Shown piece after piece: positions 15,375 to 20,230 of a DNA stretch of 20,230 bases. A model generated the notes under the pieces. The model was not told the origin of the DNA and did no database searches. It worked only from the letters and a program-made list of their open reading frames with translations. How positions within the stretch are numbered: the stretch's first letter is position 1; each line of letters opens with the position of its first letter. Origin of the DNA: a virus; the IMG/VR virus record IMGVR_UViG_3300042506_000065, positions 1 to 20,230 of that record, one strand, 5' to 3'. Made by a program: the position numbers and the translations under genes.

Positions 15375-15407
15375 TTTGGAATTACCAATTGAATGGATGT
15401 ATATTTG
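15375..15407 (+). promoter_or_regulatory. Bacteroidota-type promoter
   Basis: TTTG at 15375-15378 (-33) and TATATTTG at 15400-15407 (-7, exact TAnnTTTG) with 21 bases between. A second TATATTTG lies at 15364-15371. The next ATG is only 10 bases after the -7 box, so the leader would be very short. An ATTTGGA tandem and TTGG-N5-CCAA (15376-15388) lie between the boxes and could be an operator. Confidence 0.78.
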
Positions 15408-15417
15408 TTGTATAGAT

Positions 15418-15636
15418 ATGACACACAAAGAAATTTTAACAGCATTTAGAAACGGCAACACCAAGGTAGCCCTTACTTGCCACATTACTCGTGAAGAATA
15501 TGTTTGCACTATTTTAAGAGCGGGAGCAAAACAAATTCATGTTGCTCTTTCACCAAATTATGTTCAACAATATGAAAACCGAGGTGATGTAAATTATGAC
15601 TACCAAATGTTAAGAGTAATTTACGAGGGGGCTTAA
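15418..15636 (+). CDS. Hypothetical small early protein (72 aa)
   Basis: The first gene of the right-hand transcription unit. The ATG at 15418 is chosen because it follows the promoter and has the AGATATGACA context; the longer frame from TTG 15376 would begin inside the promoter. The product (MTHKEILTAFRNGNTKVALTCHITREEYVCTILRAGAKQIHVALSPNYVQQYE) is small, mixed alpha/beta, with two Cys and no membrane segment. No family is recognised. Its stop codon lies in the loop of a GGGGGC/GCCCCC hairpin. Location suggests an early, possibly host-directed, protein. Confidence 0.72.
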   Translation: MTHKEILTAFRNGNTKVALTCHITREEYVCTILRAGAKQIHVALSPNYVQQYENRGDVNYDYQMLRVIYEGA

Positions 15637-15644
15637 TTGCCCCC
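15627..15644 (+). other. GGGGGC hairpin built around a stop codon
   Basis: A perfect 6-bp G/C stem (GGGGGC at 15627-15632, GCCCCC at 15639-15644) has a six-base loop holding the TAA of the preceding gene. No T-run follows, so it is not a standard terminator. The same stem recurs at 17312 and 17822. Confidence 0.8.
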
Positions 15645-15653
15645 ACTAATAAT

Positions 15654-15824
15654 ATGGATATGACAATCAACATTTACGAGTGTGTTTATCGCACAGAACA
15701 AGGCAAAGAATTGTACACCAAAACTTGGTATGCACCGACATGGGAACACGCTTATCGCATGGCTGAAATTTATCGCACAGTCACTTTACACGATGCGTTT
15801 GATTTTATTTTACAACGCATTTAA
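15654..15824 (+). CDS. Hypothetical small early protein (56 aa)
   Basis: A 56-codon frame from ATG 15654; the ATG at 15660 (54 residues) has the same GATATGACA context as nearby starts at 15418 and 16926 and may be the real one. The product (MDMTINIYECVYRTEQGKELYTKTWYAPTWEHAYRMAEIYRTVTLHDAFDF) is rich in Tyr, Trp and His, soluble-looking, beta then helix. No family is recognised. It starts ten bases after the first stop-codon hairpin, and the next promoter begins directly at its stop, so it is the last gene of a short two-gene unit. Confidence 0.65.
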   Translation: MDMTINIYECVYRTEQGKELYTKTWYAPTWEHAYRMAEIYRTVTLHDAFDFILQRI

Positions 15825-15856
15825 TTTGGAATCTAAAATTATTTAACCTATTTTTG
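15825..15856 (+). promoter_or_regulatory. Bacteroidota-type promoter
   Basis: TTTG at 15825-15828 (-33) and TATTTTTG at 15849-15856 (-7, matches TAnnTTTG) with 20 bases between. The start codon of the next gene is 14 bases after the -7 box. It should drive the coupled chain from 15871 through the SSB-like gene. Confidence 0.75.
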
Positions 15857-15870
15857 AAAAGACAAATAAC

Positions 15871-16068
15871 ATGGATATAATTTACTTGATTCTATTTACA
15901 CCCGTTGCGGTGGTTGTTTCCTTCCTTGGATGGAAGTTGAAGCAGTACAAAAATGACATTAACAAATTACCAGAAGCAACCCCGTATCAGTACGAACGCG
16001 ATGAGTACATTCCGCATTTTGATGAGTACACCCAAACATTGTATCAGTTTAAGACGGGCAAGAAATGA
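15871..16068 (+). CDS. Small single-TM membrane protein (65 aa)
   Basis: The N-terminus is a transmembrane helix (MDIIYLILFTPVAVVVSFLGW, about 1-21), followed by a soluble tail with KLKQYKNDINKLPEATPYQYERDEYIPHFDEYTQTLYQF, rich in Tyr and acidic residues. A positive patch after the helix suggests the tail is cytoplasmic. It is the first gene after its promoter and overlaps the next gene by ATGA. No family is recognised; small early membrane proteins of phages often modify host functions or exclude other phages, but this is only a general possibility. Confidence 0.72.
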   Translation: MDIIYLILFTPVAVVVSFLGWKLKQYKNDINKLPEATPYQYERDEYIPHFDEYTQTLYQFKTGKK

Positions 16069-16265
16069 ACAACCAATTATTAATTTGGACACCCGAACTT
16101 AACAAGTTGCGGGAGGTATTAGAAACCAACAAGCATTTCAAACACATCAAGATTATTGAGATGCACTATGAATCGGAGTTAATGGATTTATGGCGTATCA
16201 CATTTAAGGATGATTTGACATTGTGGGATGGTTATGAATTAGGAAAAGAATGTAAAATTATATGA
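16065..16265 (+). CDS. Hypothetical small protein (66 aa)
   Basis: Joined by ATGA overlaps to the gene before and the gene after, so it is part of one translation-coupled chain. The product (MNNQLLIWTPELNKLREVLETNKHFKHIKIIEMHYESELMDLWRITFKDDLTLWDGYELGKEC) is soluble-looking, with a helix then three likely strands. No family is recognised and no active-site motif is visible. Confidence 0.7.
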   Translation: MNNQLLIWTPELNKLREVLETNKHFKHIKIIEMHYESELMDLWRITFKDDLTLWDGYELGKECKII

Positions 16266-16474
16266 CAACACACGAAGCACTAACACAAGTATTCAGCAAA
16301 TCAAACAAAGAATTATCAGAGGTATTGCAAACCAATTACAACACAGTTACCACATGGAAATTTCAATTCAAACGGAACGGGTTATCAATGGAAAAACAAT
16401 TTGAGATTTTAGAGCAGTTAAACTACACATTAAAAAACAAAATAATATGGAACAAACAAAAAGAAGTGCGGTAA
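16262..16474 (+). CDS. Small helix-turn-helix-like protein
   Basis: At 70 residues, it is all helical. Residues 14-38 (SNKELSEVLQTNYNTVTTWKFQFKR) look like a helix-turn-helix: E-L-S-E-V-L as helix 2, the N-Y-N turn, and T-V-T-T-W-K as the recognition helix, followed by a basic stretch. The rest (LSMEKQFEILEQLNYTLKNKIIW) forms packing helices. This fits a small Cro/XRE-like DNA-binding protein that could regulate the nearby early promoters. The start overlaps the previous stop (ATGA) and the end overlaps the SSB-like gene by 28 bases. The regulator role is inferred; the family is not certain. Confidence 0.65.
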   Translation: MTTHEALTQVFSKSNKELSEVLQTNYNTVTTWKFQFKRNGLSMEKQFEILEQLNYTLKNKIIWNKQKEVR

Positions 16475-16914
16475 CCAATGTAACCGCCAACGGATCATTC
16501 GATGGGCAGTATGGCACATTGTACAAATTTGAAATCACCTTTGCCAATGGCGATTCGGGTGAGTATGCGAGTAAGTCAAAAGACCAAACCAAGTTTAGTG
16601 TTGGGGTTGAAACGGATTACACCATCACGGACAGAACATTTAAGGACCGCATTTATTACAAGATTGCACCCGTAATGGCACAACCTGGGGCAACGCAACA
16701 ATTCACACCAAAACCCAAAGACCCAGAAACGGGCAAACACATCATGCGTATGAGTGTGTTAAAGGTAGCGGGTGACCTTGTTATCAACGGGGACATTAAA
16801 CTGCATGAGATACTATCCTATGCCCAAATTTTTGAGAATTTCGTAAACAATGGTGTCGACACTTTGCAGAACGCAAAGCCAATGAAATACGACGACGACC
16901 AATTACCTTTCTAA
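16447..16914 (+). CDS. ssb: Single-stranded DNA-binding protein-like
   Basis: At 155 residues, the N-terminal ~80 look like OB-fold strands (ANGSFDGQYGTLYKFEITFANGDSGEYASKSKDQTKFSVGVETDYTIT), and the C-terminus is the acidic tip DDDQLPF, almost the DDDIPF tail by which bacterial SSBs recruit replication partners. SSB coats single-stranded DNA during replication and recombination. A linker with PKPKDPETGKH leads to a helical segment. It is upstream of the initiator-like and DnaB genes, in the replication side of the genome. The ATG at 16447 lies inside the preceding HTH-like gene. The acidic tail is strong evidence; the OB fold is inferred by eye. Confidence 0.78.
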   Translation: MEQTKRSAVTNVTANGSFDGQYGTLYKFEITFANGDSGEYASKSKDQTKFSVGVETDYTITDRTFKDRIYYKIAPVMAQPGATQQFTPKPKDPETGKHIMRMSVLKVAGDLVINGDIKLHEILSYAQIFENFVNNGVDTLQNAKPMKYDDDQLPF

Positions 16915-16925
16915 ACAAACAAGAT

Positions 16926-17267
16926 ATGACACAACAACAATTATTTAGCCAGTTCACGGAGGGTGAATTGGCTACCTTAAAAAAGGCAATGAACATTTTG
17001 GGCAAGTTGTTTCCCGATGAAGAAAAACCAAAACAAAATCGTGGATGGAGGGTTCGCCAATCCACACGGGATTTTATGGATGAACTTCAAGCGTTTTATG
17101 GTAACCAATGGATTTATCGTTATGATGACCAATTATTGAATGTTTGCAGAAAACACAATGTATTGGAACTTCGCAATTGGATCCGTATGTATGACCAAGC
17201 GGGATTGATTGAAGTGGTAAGGGTTCAGAATGCAAACAAGAACATTGTTAAATTCCGATTTGTATGA
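16926..17267 (+). CDS. Hypothetical protein, possible winged-helix type (113 aa)
   Basis: An N-terminal helical part (MTQQQLFSQFTEGELATLKKAMNILGKLFPDEEKPKQNRGW) is followed by a basic segment (RVRQSTRDFMDELQAFYGNQW) and a helix-strand pattern (DDQLLNVCRKHNVLELRNWIRMYDQAGLIEVVRVQNANKNIVKFRFV) that could be a winged helix with the VVRVQ...VKFRFV strands as wing. No family is recognised. The start has the AAGATATGACA context and the stop overlaps the next start by ATGA. Between SSB-like and replication genes, a DNA-handling role is plausible but unproven. Confidence 0.7.
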   Translation: MTQQQLFSQFTEGELATLKKAMNILGKLFPDEEKPKQNRGWRVRQSTRDFMDELQAFYGNQWIYRYDDQLLNVCRKHNVLELRNWIRMYDQAGLIEVVRVQNANKNIVKFRFV

Positions 17268-17665
17268 CAAACGATATTAGCAAATTGGCAAACATGATGA
17301 TTGAAGTGGAGGGGGGCGAACGATGCCCCCTTGCATTCCACATCCACTTAAAAGAAATGGCGGAGGCCATCAAGGAGTTTCAAGACCAGGTCAAACCATT
17401 GGCATTAACCGAGGCGGTAAAATGGCATGGTCAAGTGTATTGCGGTTATGAGATAACAAAGAAAGCGGGTGGGGGTCGTTACAATTATGACCATATACCC
17501 GAGATAATTGAATTAAAGAACCAGGTGAAGGAGTTGGAGAAACAAGCCCAATATGCGTATAAAACAACCAACCAAGGTTTGTTGATTAGTGCGGATGGGG
17601 AATTGATAACACCCGCCCAGTACATTCAAAACGAGGACACGATCCAAATAAAACTAAGCAAATGA
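17264..17665 (+). CDS. Hypothetical phage protein (133 aa)
   Basis: The middle part (EAVKWHGQVYCGYEITKKAGGGRYNYDHIPEIIELKNQVKELEKQAQYAYK, about 50-100) matches a pattern I recall in small early proteins of many phages, with a Trp-His-Gly turn, a Gly-rich loop and a coiled coil, but no function is established. The C-terminal part (GLLISADGELITPAQYIQNEDTIQIKL) looks like two beta hairpins. ATGA overlaps link it to genes on both sides. A GGGGGC/GCCCCC hairpin lies within its first codons (encoding GGERCP), which may affect its translation. Confidence 0.75.
   Translation: MTNDISKLANMMIEVEGGERCPLAFHIHLKEMAEAIKEFQDQVKPLALTEAVKWHGQVYCGYEITKKAGGGRYNYDHIPEIIELKNQVKELEKQAQYAYKTTNQGLLISADGELITPAQYIQNEDTIQIKLSK
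17312..17330 (+). other. GGGGGC hairpin inside a coding region
   Basis: A perfect 6-bp stem (GGGGGC at 17312-17317, GCCCCC at 17325-17330) with a seven-base loop lies about 50 bases into the gene that starts at 17264. It is the same stem as those at 15627 and 17822, but here it is fully within codons. Confidence 0.7.
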
Positions 17666-17832
17666 GAATGTTTATTTTATCCCTTGTCTGTATTGTATTG
17701 AGTGGGTTGGGTTACGGGTGGTTAATTGTGCATCACCCGTATGTGGCCCAGTGCGTCGGAATATCAATGGTGGGGTTGGGTGGTATCATTTGGATTGTTG
17801 TGATGGTTAACGCAATAAAAAGGGGGCAATGA
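17662..17832 (+). CDS. Small two-TM membrane protein (56 aa)
   Basis: A 56-codon frame whose ATG overlaps the previous stop (ATGA). Two hydrophobic helices are visible: about 2-23 (RMFILSLVCIVLSGLGYGWLIV) and about 31-52 (CVGISMVGLGGIIWIVVMVNAI), joined by a short HHPYVAQ turn, with a basic end KRGQ. Its stop codon is in the loop of a GGGGGC/GCCCCC hairpin. Holin-like by topology but far from the lysis genes and in the early region, so an early membrane protein is more likely. No family is recognised. Confidence 0.72.
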   Translation: MRMFILSLVCIVLSGLGYGWLIVHHPYVAQCVGISMVGLGGIIWIVVMVNAIKRGQ

Positions 17833-17839
17833 AGCCCCC
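17822..17839 (+). other. GGGGGC hairpin built around a stop codon
   Basis: A perfect 6-bp stem (GGGGGC at 17822-17827, GCCCCC at 17834-17839) has a six-base loop (AATGAA) containing the TGA of the preceding gene. No T-run follows. It has the same size and stop-in-loop design as the hairpin at 15627. Confidence 0.8.
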
Positions 17840-17870
17840 CATCCTATGATATGACAAATAACAAACGGAT

Positions 17871-17904
17871 TTTGCAAATATACGGATAATTTATTTTATA
17901 TTTG
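17871..17904 (+). promoter_or_regulatory. Bacteroidota-type promoter
   Basis: TTTG at 17871-17874 (-33) and TATATTTG at 17897-17904 (-7, exact TAnnTTTG) with 22 bases between, slightly long. A 29-codon frame starts 15 bases after the -7 box, so the leader is again very short. It should drive the initiator-like and DnaB genes. Confidence 0.75.
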
Positions 17905-17919
17905 TAGGGTATTACAGTT

Positions 17920-18009
17920 ATGTACGAGATAACTAACCATGACCTTTTGCCCTTGGCATACCATCAACTCGTACTTGGTGGTTTGTTCAAGGGCTTTATT
18001 ATTTTATGA
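17920..18009 (+). CDS. 29-residue leader-type small protein
   Basis: The first ATG after the promoter opens a 29-codon frame (MYEITNHDLLPLAYHQL then VLGGLFKGFIIL) whose TGA overlaps the next ATG (ATGA). The overlap and the absence of other starts make it likely to be translated and coupled to the gene at 18006. It could be a leader peptide controlling entry into the replication genes or a true small protein with a hydrophobic C-terminus. No family is recognised. Confidence 0.5.
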   Translation: MYEITNHDLLPLAYHQLVLGGLFKGFIIL

Positions 18010-18242
18010 AAAACACATACACAACCCAAACCAGAGTAGAAAAGAATTATTGCATTATTGAAGTTTACAGAGACCACGAATGGTGGCTTACTTACGATTT
18101 TCATTTAGACAAATTGTATTACGACAACCAAGGTAGAAACATTTATTCAGACCTTGAATGCAAACATTGGGGAACGCCCGAAAACATCCAAGAAATTGAC
18201 AATTCAATTTTGAAAAACTTATTATCGAGGAACCATGTCTAA
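18006..18242 (+). CDS. Hypothetical protein (78 aa)
   Basis: A soluble-looking, aromatic small protein (MKNTYTTQTRVEKNYCIIEVYRDHEWWLTYDFHLDKLYYDNQGRNIYSDLECKHWG), probably a beta meander followed by a C-terminal helix (IDNSILKNLLSRN). No family is recognised. Its start overlaps the upstream 29-codon frame by ATGA and its end overlaps the initiator-like gene by 8 bases, placing it in the replication unit. Confidence 0.72.
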   Translation: MKNTYTTQTRVEKNYCIIEVYRDHEWWLTYDFHLDKLYYDNQGRNIYSDLECKHWGTPENIQEIDNSILKNLLSRNHV

Positions 18243-18903
18243 GGATCCCGCATTCCTTTTTTATTCAAGTGACTTTTTAACGGGTACGATGTTTATGGAC
18301 AACGAACAGGTTGGAAAGTTTATTCGATTGATGTGCGCCCAACATCAAAAAGGTAGGTTAACCAAAAAAGATATGTTAAAGATATGTGTCACACATGACG
18401 AAGATATATTTTCCAAATTCGCCGTGGACGAGGCGGGTTTGTATTATAACGAAAGGTTGGAAGAAGAAGTAACCAAGCGAAAGGCGTATTCTGAATCAAG
18501 AAGAAACAATCGTAAAAAGAAGGAAGATGTGAATAACATATCTTTATCATATGTTCCACATATGGAAAATGAAAATGAAAATGAAATTATAGATGAAGTA
18601 AATAATAAACTTATAATCAAAAATGAGTTTGAACAACTATGGGGTAATTACAAAAAAGGTGCAAGGAAGGTGGCGTGGGAAAGGTATGAAAAATTATCAC
18701 AATCGGCTCGTTCCCAAATTATAATCCATGCACCCCAGTTTGTAAAAAATCACATTGAAGCGGACAAGGAGGATTATTTGCCACATTTTTCAAGTTACAT
18801 TTCAAAGGAAAGGTGGAACGATGAATTGCCGTATAAACCAAAATTGATTGAGCAACCAACACAACCAACACAAAAAAGATTTAATATCGCAGACTATGAA
18901 TGA
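18235..18903 (+). CDS. Phage replication initiator / helicase loader-like protein
   Basis: At 222 residues, the N-terminal ~75 (DPAFLFYSSDFLTGTMFMDNEQVGKFIRLMCAQHQKGRLTKKDML) resemble the DUF1376-like N-terminal domain of phage replication proteins, which has a winged-helix look. A basic segment (KRKAYSESRRNNRKKK) follows, then a low-complexity Asn/Glu linker (ENENENEIIDEVNNK), then a C-terminal helical domain (FEQLWGNYKKGARKVAWERYEKLSQ ... LPHFSSYISKERWND) like those of helicase loaders. It is immediately before and overlaps (8 bases) the DnaB-type helicase gene, the normal pairing for initiator/loader and helicase. The role is to bring the helicase to the origin; the linker DNA has repeats that may be the origin itself. 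Confidence 0.75.
   Translation: MSKDPAFLFYSSDFLTGTMFMDNEQVGKFIRLMCAQHQKGRLTKKDMLKICVTHDEDIFSKFAVDEAGLYYNERLEEEVTKRKAYSESRRNNRKKKEDVNNISLSYVPHMENENENEIIDEVNNKLIIKNEFEQLWGNYKKGARKVAWERYEKLSQSARSQIIIHAPQFVKNHIEADKEDYLPHFSSYISKERWNDELPYKPKLIEQPTQPTQKRFNIADYE
18548..18582 (+). repeat. AT-rich repeats in the initiator linker, origin candidate
   Basis: Two CATATG palindromes 11 bases apart (18548-18553, 18559-18564) are followed by three tandem GAAAAT units (18565-18582) and a longer AT-rich stretch. A separate perfect inverted repeat ATGTGT-C-ACACAT lies at 18384-18396. Phage origins often lie inside the initiator gene (lambda O is the classic case), so this is a candidate origin; the link is inference. 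Confidence 0.35.
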
Positions 18904-20164
18904 CAATATCGAGGATTACATCTTGGGGCAATTATTGTATTACCCACAAGCCCAGGCACTTTTGCCACGCATTAAGCCCAATTGGTTTGATGGGATTTTA
19001 CACAAACACATCGTGGAACAAATGATTGAAAAGTATTTCAACAACGATCCAATCGATTACATGAGTTTATCCAAAGGATTAACACGGGAACAAATAGCGT
19101 GGATGGTTCGCATTGGTAACGATGTTTATCACGCATTCAATGTGCCATCGTATTTACCCAAGTTGGAACAAAAGTTTTTGAAAAAACAATTCATCGAGGA
19201 AATTGAAAAGTTAGATTTTGCAACCGATTTGCCAAACTTGATTACACAGACCCAGAATGTAATTGACAACACACAGTTCACAACGATACACGACCCCGAA
19301 TCCATCCACAAGGTAAGTGCCAAGGCATTGGATAACATAACAGAAGCCATTGCCCGTGGTGTAAGCATAACGGGTAAACCAACGGGGTGGAAATCATTGG
19401 ATCGGATATTGGGGGGATGGAACGCGGGTGATTTGGTTGTAATGGCTGCAAGACCAGGGATGGGAAAAACCGCATTGGCCTTATCGCTTATTTATGAGTT
19501 CGGGAAGTTGGGCGGAAAGGGTTTAATTATCAGTTTAGAAATGTCATCAGAGCAATTGGCGAAACGATACTTTTCATTATTGACCGACATTGTGAATTGG
19601 AAAATACGGAACGCCACATTGCGGGAACATGAAATTACCCAATTGTGCGAATCGGTAAATAAAAGCGATGTGGAATTTTTTGTGGATGAGGAACCAAACG
19701 CATCCATCCAACAAATCAAATCAAAGGCAAAAATCCACAAAGCAAAACACGGGTTGGATTTATTGGTCATTGATTACATTCAGTTGATGAAGGGATCAAA
19801 GCAAAACCGCGAACAAGAAATCGCGGAGATATCGCGTGGATTAAAATTGTTAGCAAAGGAATTACAAATCACGGTTATCGTATTGGCCCAGTTATCACGA
19901 AAACCAGAGGATAGGGCAGACAAACGCCCCATGTTAAGTGACATTCGGGAATCGGGTGCCATTGAACAAGATGCGGATGTGGTTATGTTCCCCTTCCGAC
20001 CCGCAAAATACGAAGCAATGCAACCCGAAATCGAGGATGCGGAATTGATTATTGCTAAGAACCGACACGGGGAATGCAGTATCATCCCAACCACATACAT
20101 CGGTAACCGCACTTTGTACAAAGAAAATATTGAACCAAAAATTTCATCACCTTTTGAATTTTGA
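18896..20164 (+). CDS. dnaB: Replicative DNA helicase, DnaB type
   Basis: At 422 residues from ATG 18896; the longer frame from 18848 is deep in the previous gene. It unwinds DNA 5'-3' as a hexamer at the replication fork. The N-terminal domain (MNDNIEDYILGQLLYYPQAQALLPRI ...) is the DnaB N-domain; the RecA-like C-domain begins near 160 (GKPTGWKSLDRILGGWNAGDLVVMAARPGMGKT). Walker A is at 184-192 (Lys191, Thr192), the SLEMSSEQL motif follows, Walker B is LLVIDYIQLM with Asp293, then QLSRKPEDR, DIRESGAIEQDAD and the KNRHG arginine-finger region at about 388-392. All expected motifs are present; no intein or insertion is seen. It is slightly shorter than bacterial DnaB, as usual in phages. Confidence 0.95.
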   Translation: MNDNIEDYILGQLLYYPQAQALLPRIKPNWFDGILHKHIVEQMIEKYFNNDPIDYMSLSKGLTREQIAWMVRIGNDVYHAFNVPSYLPKLEQKFLKKQFIEEIEKLDFATDLPNLITQTQNVIDNTQFTTIHDPESIHKVSAKALDNITEAIARGVSITGKPTGWKSLDRILGGWNAGDLVVMAARPGMGKTALALSLIYEFGKLGGKGLIISLEMSSEQLAKRYFSLLTDIVNWKIRNATLREHEITQLCESVNKSDVEFFVDEEPNASIQQIKSKAKIHKAKHGLDLLVIDYIQLMKGSKQNREQEIAEISRGLKLLAKELQITVIVLAQLSRKPEDRADKRPMLSDIRESGAIEQDADVVMFPFRPAKYEAMQPEIEDAELIIAKNRHGECSIIPTTYIGNRTLYKENIEPKISSPFEF

Positions 20165-20183
20165 AATTAAAATAGTATTATTG
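20153..20183 (+). promoter_or_regulatory. Probable Bacteroidota-type promoter (weaker match)
   Basis: TTTG at 20153-20156 and TATTATTG at 20176-20183 (one mismatch to TAnnTTTG) with 19 bases between, partly inside the end of the helicase gene. The next ATG is 11 bases after the -7 box, the same short-leader spacing as the three other promoters. Confidence 0.5.
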
Positions 20184-20194
20184 TATCGACAAAT

Positions 20195-20230
20195 ATGAAA
20201 ATGGATATTAAACAAACGGTGATTGACTTA
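20195..20230 (+). CDS. Start of a gene cut by the right edge
   Basis: An ATG at 20195 opens a frame of 12 codons (MKMDIKQTVIDL) that runs off the window. It follows the DnaB gene by 30 bases and has a promoter-like sequence just upstream; the ATG at 20201 is an alternative start. Too little is visible to name it. Confidence 0.5.
   Translation, partial: MKMDIKQTVIDL

Noticed and set aside
15315-15417. Search for tRNA or small RNA genes in the longest gene-free gap
   Set aside because: The gap is accounted for by a terminator and promoter; no cloverleaf or further stable fold is visible by eye.
17851-17889. 12-codon frame MTNNKRILQIYG in the GATATGACA context
   Set aside because: Too short to support as a gene and it overlaps the -33 box of the next promoter; kept only as part of the start-context observation.
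1-20230. CRISPR array, insertion sequence, integrase or attachment site
   Set aside because: No regularly spaced repeats, transposase or recombinase motifs, or flanking direct repeats were seen in the window.

Overview
The window looks like a contiguous piece of a tailed double-stranded DNA phage (or prophage) that infects a member of the Bacteroidota, probably of the Flavobacteriia type. Every supported gene is on the + strand and packing is tight: many neighbours share ATGA or TAATG stop/start overlaps. Three lines point to the host phylum. Four start-proximal promoters fit the Bacteroidota -33 TTTG / -7 TAnnTTTG pattern. Start codons lack clear Shine-Dalgarno motifs and sit in A/T-rich contexts such as AGATATG. 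Several proteins resemble families I know mainly from Bacteroidota phages. A short tape measure and a large tail-tip protein suggest a long, non-contractile (siphovirus-like) tail; no sheath is visible. No integrase, terminase, tRNA or CRISPR array is visible, so lifestyle and packaging type cannot be judged.

Region 1 (1-7281) holds a large tail protein cut by the left edge, a 51-residue overlapping ORF, the tape measure, a coiled-coil protein, an XkdF-like prohead protease, a scaffold-like protein and the major capsid protein, closed by a strong intrinsic terminator. Region 2 (7303-11085) holds a putative tail tube protein with its own terminator, a small hypothetical, a portal protein with a C-terminal Cys/His MuF-like extension, a head-tail adaptor candidate and a probable unimolecular spanin. 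Tail genes therefore come before capsid genes, and the portal lies downstream of the capsid gene, a permuted order compared with the textbook siphovirus module.

Region 3 (11082-13618) is adhesion: a Cys-rich small protein, a repetitive tail fibre, a lectin-like beta-rich protein and a small possible fibre chaperone. Region 4 (13649-15355) is lysis: a membrane/coiled-coil protein, a secreted coiled-coil protein, a 38-residue highly basic protein, a two-helix holin and an N-acetylmuramoyl-L-alanine amidase, ending in a terminator.

Region 5 (15375-20230) is the early/replication side: small hypothetical genes driven by short-leader promoters, an HTH-like protein, an SSB-like protein with an acidic DDDQLPF tail, a replication initiator/helicase-loader-like protein and a DnaB-type helicase. 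The right edge cuts a new gene with its own probable promoter. Three GGGGGC/GCCCCC hairpins occur in this region, two of them built around stop codons. The AT-rich linker of the initiator-like gene carries repeats that make it an origin candidate. No gene-free stretch exceeds about 105 bases.
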